Position numbers and translations under genes: made by a program
Assembly: GCA_047967505.1 (NCBI GenBank)
Contig: CM106541.1
Strand: one strand, 5' to 3'
Source of the DNA: Dipteris shenzhenensis
Taxonomy: Eukaryota > Polypodiophyta > Polypodiopsida > Gleicheniales
DNA: 64,000 bases
Part shown: one piece after another, positions 55,959 to 64,000 of the stretch
Layout: each line of letters starts with the position of its first letter
Numbering within the stretch: position 1 is the first letter of the stretch
Notes under the pieces: generated by a model
Told to the model about the DNA's origin: nothing
Seen by the model: the letters and a program-made list of their open reading frames with translations, nothing else
Database searches by the model: none

Positions 55959-56744
55959 CATACTTACATACATAGATTGATTTACATGCATATGCATCCA
56001 CTACATATGCAAGCACTTACTTAGGATAGGTGTGTGAGTGTGTACATTGCATATGTACTATTATGAGCACAAATACCATGTTGCATATGTGCATCTGCAT
56101 ACCCATGCACACACAAGTTAATTGTGTATATTTGAGTGTGTCATAATTTGCCTATTTCCTCAAGCAATATAGGATGCATTAGCATTCTTTATAACACATG
56201 TAATCATATTGGGCATATATAGGCTTGTCTAGGCACATGGGACATATACAATTTGAGTGTGATATTTTTAATTAAATATTTTGGTCATATTTTGACCCTT
56301 TATCTAGGCAAGTGTAAATTGTATAGGCAATCTACCTATTTTCTTGGAAATATATAGCATGTTGGCGATTTGAGGTACATTTGACAATATGTGGGAAAAT
56401 TTGGCTTTATATTCCTCTCAAAAATTGCCTTGAAGATATTCCGTCCATTTAAAGTCCTTTCAAGACCTGAAGGTAATCCATCCACTTATTACATGTGCAA
56501 ATTCTAATGGCTCCTCCGAATTATAAAATTCCTAACTTCTATTTTAGTAAGTATCTACAACTCAAATCTATTGCAATAGCTCCCTAATTTCCTACATAAA
56601 ATTCCTATCACTAAATCTATGCCCCCCTCCCTGAGGTTCACCTCTCATACTTCACCTCCCCTATTTAATTAATTAACCTCCCCCTATGACCTAAATTAAC
56701 CTAAGCTAATTGTTCCCTAACCTAAATTAACCAATTAACCTAAC

Positions 56745-56985
56745 CTAATTGCTCCCCTCCCTCCTCCCTATGTCTCTCGCTCACTCCCTCCCTCCCTATG
56801 TCTCTCGCTCACCCCTCCCTATGTCTCCTGCTCACCCCCATCTATGCTCCCTCCCTCCCTATGTCTCTCGCTCACCCTCGTCTATGCTCCCTCTCCTCTC
56901 CCTACTTCCCTACGCTCTCTCCCTCCCTCCTTATGCTCGCTCTCTCCCTTCACTACCTACATGTACTTTCCACCATCCTCCTCCC
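56745..56985. repeat. Pyrimidine-rich minisatellite (CTCCCTATGTCTCTCGCTCA)
   Basis: Units of about 24-48 bp built from CTCCCTCCCTATGTCTCTCG and CTCACCCYCRTCTATG repeat several times; frames rich in Ser/Leu/Pro are artefacts. The preceding 56640-56745 has TTAATTAACCTAACC repeats. On the right, 57170-57390 is GA-rich on plus. Confidence 0.8.
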
Positions 56986-57390
56986 TACTCTTCGCCTTTG
57001 TAGTGCTCTGATTCCTCCCATCACCTCTCCATCGCACCAATCCCCCTGCCCTCTCTTGCTGCACTAGGCTCCCTCTCCCTTCCTCTGCTTAGGGACACCC
57101 ATCTCTCACGGTCTCCCTCATAGTAGCAGTAGGACAAGAGTTGATCATTCAACGAGGCTAGTGTTTAGCATGTAAGGAGGAGTACACAGTGGGAAGAGAG
57201 CATAGGGACACATTGCAAGAACGAGGGAAGAGCGAGGGGGAATCAAGGGAGGGGGAGAGAGTCAAAGAGGGGGAGAGAGGTGGAATCCAAAGAGGGAGAG
57301 AGGGGTGACACAACACAAGAAGAGAGTGCAGGGAGAAAGAGAGAAGAGTGAAGAGAGGACGAAGTGAGTGAAAGAGATATTTTCGCCAAC

Positions 57391-58825
57391 AGGCAGGGGC
57401 AGTGCAGGTCTCGAAGCATCTAGAAGAGAGGTTTCAATTTGGGGGTTTTCCCTTGGGTCAATTGATTTCAGCACATCATAGCTTGTCTTAATCGAACAAT
57501 GGACTTGAAGCAGGCCAAACTAATTAATTGGAATTTCCATTTTTTCTCATCGTGATGACCTTTTAGACATGAACACTAAAAATTTTAGTCGTATATTACC
57601 CTTTCTTTATTTGACATATGAATTCAAGTCTTTTACTTTTATTTAGAGCATTGTACGTGCTTTGACAATCTAATCTACATGATGGTATTCCATCCATTTA
57701 TTACATAAACATTGCAAATTATAGTTGTATTATAGTTGTATATTAGCAATTCTTTAGTTGGCATATGAACTAAGGATTTTTAGGTAGGCATCATGATAAT
57801 GGGATGAAACATAAATTTGGCTTCTCCTTCAATCATGTGTATGCTCTAATTAAAATGGCTCACCCCCTCCACCTCCTTCTTCATCGTTGCCAATCCATCC
57901 ATCGTTCCTCCTCAACCCTTCCTTTTGGTTTGATCTCCTTCGGCTCCTTCGTTGGCCTCATCACATAGCCATTTTTATAGCTGTTGTTGGTGCTTTCTGT
58001 ACTTTCTAGGCTCATGCTTTTGCTATGCCAATTTTTTCCCTGCAACACCCCATGTACATGCATGTTCCAATGTTGGATTTCTTAGTGAGATCAACTCTTC
58101 ACATACACAAACAATTGCTTCAATAATCACCACAAAAGAGATTCGAAATGGACACTCAAAGAAAAATTTTATTGAATTAGATTGTGTGCCTCAAATCTAC
58201 CGAGTTTATTGTCTTACAAAGTGATGGACTCTACTAATGACCCTATCTCTGATATGCAGCTGCGTCAAAGCTCTAAACTATGACCTCCTATGACGTCATG
58301 ACACTCAGGCACGTGATTACGACAAAGAGAAAGGACAAATACTCCATGATGGAGTTTTGTAGAAGAACTGCCATGCACTGCCAAGCACCACCAAGTGAAG
58401 TCCATGCATTCGTTCATTTGCATGAGGAGCCAGCCATGAGCCCTAACATGTCCATCATCCAATCACACTTATATAAGTGTTTCCTCCAATTAAGCTTAGA
58501 CACGTGGTTGCTATCAACCCTTAGTCAAAGTACGTCCCTATTAGGATCATTTTCTAACACCCCTCTTGATCCAAATGGGATGGAAAAACTTGACATAATG
58601 AAGACTGTTAACAGAGACACAACACAGTGGAAAATGGCGCATCCTTACTAGGCTTGTTGCCAATACAAATAACATAAAAATCTTCTAAATCACATAAAAT
58701 ATTGTAATTTCATGTGAAGATCGCTGTGAGCATCAAAACTCAAAAAACACTATCAATCTTCAAGGATCATAGCTTGATTTTTGGCATCGTAGCCAAAACA
58801 TTTCAATCTCTGATTAATTTAAAAC
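57391..58825. other. No supported gene (57391-58825)
   Basis: The direct words GCATATGAACTAAGG/GACATATGAATTCAAG and ATCCATTTATTACAT recur loosely. A plausible TATA word (TTATATAAG, about 58468) precedes CACGTGG (58501) and a 58280-58651 frame without domain. It could be an LTR promoter, but no LTR ends were established. Confidence 0.45.
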
Positions 58826-58829
58826 ACCC

Positions 58830-59230
58830 AGTCTTGATCGGGCAGATCATCCAACACCATCCCTGTGACTTCTTCTGATGTCGATTCTTTGATTAAACAT
58901 GCTTTGGTCTTCTCTCTTTTAGTCTCCTCTTCCATTTGCTTCTTGACACAGAATCTTTCCATATGTCCCGGTTTACCACAGTAGTAGCAAGCACGTACTC
59001 CCTTGGTCGTATTCCTTCTATCTCACATATAGTAAATGCAGTATCACTGCTATAGCAATCCTCCTCTCTCTTTTCTTCACTCATAAGTAGTCCTACGCAA
59101 TCAACAAAGTCTACTTCATCATCCATCCTTAGTATTCGTGCCTTCTTAGTGAACCTGGAAAGAAGGCTTTTTAACAATATTGCCATTTGATCATTGTCCT
59201 CGACTTTGGCACCAATGCCTGAACATTTGA
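58830..59230 (-). pseudogene. Copia gag relic with zinc knuckle
   Basis: Minus reading: GIGAKVEDNDQMAILLKSLL and LRMDDEVDFVDCVGLLMSEE (59220-59090), the end of a copia gag domain. After a frame change comes ACYYCGKPGHMERFCVKK (about 58990-58937), a perfect CX2CX4HX4C zinc knuckle, then a Lys/Glu-rich linker. No protease motif follows. It may belong to the same decayed element as 59992-62118, but the order (gag relic downstream of pol on minus) argues against it. Confidence 0.65.
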
Positions 59231-59991
59231 TTTGTTGCTTGGAAGCTTTGATCTAAATTTTGCTTTTGATGTCAAAGTGGAAAGGAGATTGTAGACCTCA
59301 ACCTTGACTCCATCAAGAACTAGTTAGACAATTGCAATCTGCAGTGGCACTGCAGCGGCACTAGCTTCAACCTTGCTAGTCTTCTAGTGGATCTTCACCA
59401 ACTATGGCAAGAAGTCGAAGTTGGGCTTCACCCCTCAAGTCTATTTGTTGGAGCATAGTAATGTTGCTACCATGTGAGGCAATCTATGATATTTCCTACT
59501 ACTACTTCAGTTTTAACATAGAATGATAAGGAACATCATATGGAATTTCATGAATGGCTTGAAGATCTGAAATAACTTTGAGGCTCCAGGTTTTGTGCTC
59601 TGGACTTCAAAACCATGGAAGAGAAAAGGTTTGGTTCATACCCAAGTCGAGGCAAAAATTGTAAGGTCTCCTTCGGGAATTGGCCAATCATGTAGCAGGC
59701 CTGACACAAATCTTTTGTGTCAGTGTCCAAGCTCGTCCCTCCTGCCAACTAAGACGGCATCCCTTCACTCCACCTTATGAAGGCTGGCCAGCGAGTGGTG
59801 TGAACCGAAGGTGCATAAGAATGCAAAGTTCAAACACTAGTGAACCCCGTTAAGCTTGCTAATGGAAGTGCTACCACTTATTCGAAGCAAGGGAAGTGCC
59901 CCTCAGTTTGCTTCATAATTTCATAGAAGCAATTCAAAATTCTAAGAAGTCAAACACCTCAAATGCTTTAGATGTTGCAAAAACACAATTA
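59231..59991. other. No supported gene (59231-59991)
   Basis: No domain in either strand. The segment lies between two copia relics and probably contains remains of their untranslated or LTR sequence, but no LTR ends are identifiable. Confidence 0.5.
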
Positions 59992-62118
59992 TTAACAAGG
60001 CATATGAAAAATGAGAAAAAAATTCTTACAAATTGACCCCGCAGTATGCAATGTTGGTACACCTGTATGAATCCCCAAATCTCTCACTAGTCGAACAAGC
60101 CATATAGCCTCCTTGTAACCCTCTGTGGCTGCAACATACTTGGCTTCTATGGTAGACAAAGCAATGCACTTCTGTGCATAAGACATCCACAACACTGGAC
60201 CACTTGCAAAGGTGAACACATAACCAAAAGTGGATCTCCTGCTATCCACATGCCCTGCATAGTTGGAATCTATGTACCCAAATACACGCATCTCTCCTTT
60301 GCCAAAGTAGATACACATCTCCTTGGTACCCTTCATGTACCTCATGATGCACTTAACTGCCTCCCAATGCCTCTTTCCCAGATTAGCCATATACTGGCTA
60401 ACAACTTCCATTGCAAATGCAATTCTTGGTCTAGTAGCTATCATAGCGTACATAAGACTCCCAATGCTGGCCATCATGGCCCTCTCCTCATCTGATTTGG
60501 GACTATCTGCCTGACTCAGTTTCACATATGGAGGCAATGGAGTACTTAATGCCTTCCCCCCCTCCATATTGAAATGGTGTAACACTTTTGTAACATACTC
60601 CTTTTGTGAGAGCCAAAGGATTTTCCTACTCCAGTCACATGTGATGCACATACCAAGAATATGACCTGCAGGTCCCAAATCCTTCATGTCAAAGGCCTCA
60701 TGCAACTTGGCTTTCAATGCATCAAGCTCATAAGTGTTCTTGCTAGCCAGTAACATATCATCCACTTAAAGTGCCAGGAGTATGAGGCTATTATCCTTAG
60801 CCCTTTTAGTGTAGAGGCAGTGATCAATCTCACTTCTTCTGAAACCCTGGGACCAAATGAAAGCATCAAACTTATGACACCATTCTCTAGGCGCTTGCTT
60901 AAGGCGATAGAGACTCTTTTTCAACTTGCAAACCAAATGGTCTTTGCCCTTTTCTTCAAAGTTTTCTGGCTGTATCATGTAAGCCCCATATCCTCTATTG
61001 CCACAAATCTAAGTACACATCTAAGTGTGGTCATCTTCACAATCAGAGAGAATATCTCATCAAAGTCCACACCCTTCTCTTGCTTGAACCCTTTAGCAAC
61101 CAAATGGGCCTTGTACTTAGGCACATCATCACTTGTGAGCTTCATCTTGTAGACCCATTTACATGGCAATGCTTTCTTTCCATGTGGCAAAAAAACCAAG
61201 TGCCAAGTATTATTGTTTATGAGTGAACTCATCTCTAATTGCATAGCATACTCCCCACTTGCGCTGATTGTCGTGCATCATAGCCTCTCTATAGCAAGGA
61301 TCCCTACAATCAGTAAGCATCACATAGTCTACCCGTGGAACAAATCTCTCAGGCGGTCTAGACACTCTAGATGTTCTTCTCAAGGGCATTTCAGCTTGCT
61401 GTCCCGCCTGCAGATCAGCAATATTTGGCTCATCATTGCCACCAATAGATGATCCATCATCTGCCCTTGATTGTGTACCCATGGGAGTACCTGGTGACAC
61501 CATTTCCTGCACATTCGGTGCATGGACAGCTTGCTGTCTATCAACATATGCAAGTGGATTTACATCTTGGAAAGTGATTCTCCTCATTTCCACATCCCTC
61601 ATGGGTGTCTTATGCATCTTCTTCTCATTGAAGACTACATGATGGCTTCGTATGATTTTCTTTGCTTCCGAATCCCAGAGACAATAGCCCATCTCTCCAC
61701 TTTGACCATAACCTAGAAAGATGCATTTCCTAGACTTAGAATCTAGCTTCTTTTGAAGCTCTTTTGGCACATGTGCATATGCCTCACACCCAAATATATG
61801 CAAATGAGAGTAAGAGGGCTTCTTGCCACTCCATGCCTCTTTAGGAATACCACCATCCAAACTCCTGCTAGGTGATCTATTGATCACATGCACTGCAGTC
61901 TTCATTGCCTCAGCCCAAAAACCACAAGAAAGACTTGCATTGGAAAGCATACATTGCAACCTTTCTTGAATGGTGCGGTTCATATGTTTTGCAACTGGAT
62001 TTTGCTCTGGAGTACGAGGGGACATGATCTCCCTCTTAATCCAATGTGTATCACAAAATTGTTGAAAGTCATGAGAGATATACTCTCCACCATTATCAGT
62101 CCATAGGCATTTAAGCAT
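59992..62118 (-). pseudogene. Copia integrase C-terminal half, reverse transcriptase and RNase H (truncated)
   Basis: On minus: integrase from TDNGGEYISHDFQQFC (second catalytic Asp) to MNRTIQERLQCMLSNA, where the family's catalytic Glu ('VAERMNRT') is lost (VAKHMNRT). KCIFLGYGQSGEMGYCLWDS and a linker follow (62118-61210). Reverse transcriptase begins in 61244-60975 (PCKWVYKMKLTSDDVPKYKA, HLVAKGFKQEKGVDFDEIFS). A deletion then removes the QLDVKTAFLHG block with the first catalytic Asp, and it resumes at 60978 (KKSLYRLKQAPREWCHKFDA). The YVDD box is broken by a TAA at 60766-60768 in place of its Tyr; VDDMLLASKN follows. RNase H (60300-60080) keeps YIDSNYAGHVDSRRSTFGY and STIEAKY but is cut at 59992. 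The left half of integrase, protease and gag are missing: the sequence changes at 62119. Confidence 0.85.
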
Positions 62119-64000
62119 TCTACTTGACCGATGACTGCGATTGGCATCACCATCACCAACGAGAATCTAGCACAAAGGTGCATATGGATTCTCCCACCAA
62201 AGTACGATGGTCTTGTTACAGCGCTGAATATGCAGAATAGAAATTTGCCCCTCAACTTTGAGGATTTCAGCGCAATGCTTCTAGAGGAGATGTGTCAAAA
62301 GATGAGGACTTGAGAAGATTCAGCTTTCTATGCTAGATCAAAGACAGGTAAGGGTAAGGAATCTGGTAACCCATATTCTTTTGATGATAAAAAGAGAAAG
62401 AAGAAGATCAAGTGCTTCTATTGCAACAAGGCAAGGCACAAGCAAAATGAGTGCTAGAAGAAGATTGCAGATCAGAAGAACGGAGGAAAGAAAGAGTCCA
62501 GCAACAGCACGCAGGCAGTACTAGTAGAGCTATTCATAGCAATTGAGGAGATTTGCACGGAGGCAGTTCATGTACCTGTGGATGGACCTTGGATTATTGA
62601 CAGTGGTGCATTGCGCCACATGACCAGTCATAAGGATTAGTATACCTCTCAACATCCGGTAGGGAATGACATCCTAGTAGCAGTCAGCAATGATGCAAAA
62701 TGTCTAGCAAAAGGAAAAGGTACGATTGCTCTCAAGTCAGATCGAGTTGTAAAACAGTTGTCCGATGTTCTTTATGTGCCAGATATCAAGAGGAACTTGT
62801 TGTTCATTTCTACGATCATGGATCGGGACCTCAAAATTCACTTCGATAAGAATGGCGCACAAATTTTGGATCTTCAAGGGAAGGTCATTGGTAAAGGTAC
62901 ACGATGCAACAACATCTATGAACTCTTAGCTTTCAGTGGTCGAGCTGATGTGAGCAACACTAAGCTGTGGCATGAGAGGTTTGGTCATCTAAACCTTAGT
63001 TCCTTAAAGGAGATGCATAAAAGTGGAATGATTGCAGACCTACTAGAAATTACAGATCTGCCCGATGTATGTGAAGCTTGCATGATGGGCAAGTAGCATT
63101 GGCAACCCTTTCCTAAAGAGGCCAGTAGGGCAAAGGCTCCTCTAGAGCTCGTTCACACGGACCTCTGTGGAAAGATAGAGATGGAAGCTTTGGGTGGCTC
63201 CTACTACTTCATGATGCTCATCGACGACTACAATAGAAGGATATGGATATACTTCCTGAAGACTAAAGATGAGGCTTTTAGTAAGTTCAAAGAATGGCAT
63301 GTAATTGTCGAGAAAGAAACGGGGAGGAAGGTGAAGAAGTTGAGATCAGACAGAGGTGGTGAGTTCACATCAAGTGAATTCAAAAGTTACTACCAAAGTC
63401 ACGGGATCAAGAGGTAGAAACCCCCGCCACATACATCACAGCAAAATGGAGTAGCAGAACGCAAGATGTGTGTCATCTGTGAAATGGGCAGGAGTATGAT
63501 GAAAGGGAAAGATTTGCCAAAGACTTTTTGGGCTGAAGCATGTAACATGGCAGTTTACATTCTGAATCGTAGCTACACGAGGGGGGATGACTCCACTGCA
63601 GGCCTTTTCTGGTAAGAAACCTTTAGCTGCACATTTCAAAGTTTTTGGATGTGACTGTTTTGTGCATGTCCCTAATGCTAACAGGACCAAATGGGAACCG
63701 AAGAGCTGGAAGTGTATTTTCTTGGGCTACAGTGAAGAGGCAAAGGGTTACTGTCTCTATAACCCTGTTACCAAGAAGGTAATAGTAAGTCACGATGTGG
63801 TCTTCTCAAAACAGCCGCATCAATTGGAGGAGGATGCTTCCTTTCTAAACAACCATGACCAAGATATCCATCTAGTACAACCACCAATAGCAGACCGAAC
63901 TCCCCCAACGGTGCTTGGGAGGATTCAAGATAAAGAAGAGGAAGAAGAGCCTACAAAACCACAATGGCAATGGCCATTCCCGAAGTGGGTAAAGTAGCTT
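62119..64000 (+). pseudogene. Copia gag-protease-integrase relic (different family, runs off the right edge)
   Basis: Plus strand: gag end ITNENLAQRCIWILPPKYDG and FEDFSAMLLEEMCQKM (62150-62310), zinc knuckle CFYCNKARHKQNEC (62413-62454), protease DSGALRHMTSH (62598-62630), and the GAG-preintegrase and integrase HHCC region LWHERFGHLNLSSLKEMHKS to CEACMMGK (62966-63093). The integrase core has HTDLCGKIE, MMLIDDYNRRIWIYFLKTKD, DRGGEF and QQNGVAERKM, so all three acidic catalytic residues are visible, then KCIFLGYSEEAKGYCLYNPV to the window edge. Stops at 62455-62457, 62638-62640, 63094-63096 and 63415-63417 are all TAG; a frameshift lies near 63590. Its integrase differs clearly from that of the minus-strand neighbour, so it is another family. 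The 5' part of gag is missing at the junction. Confidence 0.85.

Overview
This is nuclear DNA from a land plant with a large, transposon-rich genome. Evidence: a plant-type tRNA-Leu(AAG), a GC-rich intronless gene with motifs of the plant PKS/BIG GRAIN families, fragments of plant 14-3-3 and proteasome RPT3 genes, Ty1-copia LTRs primed by initiator tRNA-Met, MULE transposases and very long (CT)n tracts. The style would fit a fern, lycophyte or gymnosperm, but nothing in the window fixes the lineage. Only two loci look like functional host genes: the tRNA at 22833-22913 and the 815-codon reading frame at 50065-52512 (minus). Almost everything else is mobile or tandemly repeated DNA, mostly decayed.

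Left part (1-14.6 kb). The window opens in the 3' end of a copia element (RNase H end and a 352-bp LTR), then a decayed gypsy gag, minisatellites and a gypsy-type primer site. At 5.15-5.69 kb a fragment of a 14-3-3 gene is fused to a fragment of the proteasome ATPase gene RPT3, beside a 230-bp copia LTR and downstream of a cluster of ACGT-core motifs. Next come two direct copies of an old repeat (A 6251-11880, B 12531-14640). Copy A was hit twice: by a 1.0-kb MULE-like element (7040-8058, 9-bp target duplication) and by a complete non-autonomous gag-only copia element (8677-11805, 5-bp target duplication). Copy B supplies the empty site for both insertions.

Middle (14.6-33 kb). Mostly decayed repeats: an inverted repeat at 16.65-17.5 kb, the tRNA-Leu with a partly duplicated tail, a LINE relic (24.1-25.85 kb), the 5' third of a copia element of the same family as the window start (26.5-28.78 kb), and a 1.3-kb AT-rich satellite with a 170-bp higher-order period.

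Nested element (33-47.8 kb). A MULE transposase pseudogene on the minus strand is split. Its N-terminal half lies at 44.6-47.76 kb and its C-terminal part at 33.0-33.5 kb. Between them is an 11,094-bp block bounded by a perfect 30-bp terminal inverted repeat (33531-33560 and 44595-44624). I read it as a large TIR DNA transposon of a type I cannot assign. It carries two decayed unfamiliar genes (41.4-42.35 kb plus; 42.4-44.0 kb minus), long CT/GA tracts, and an array of about a dozen palindromes of 65-110 bp with a spacing near 173 bp. This is the best candidate for an undescribed system.

Right part (47.8-64 kb). The PKS/BG1-like gene lies in a comparatively GC-rich island; then come simple repeats, a copia gag relic, and two copia elements of different families, both truncated, that meet head to head at about 62.12 kb. 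Many disabling stops in these relics are TAG where CAG is expected, as deamination of CHG-methylated cytosines would produce.
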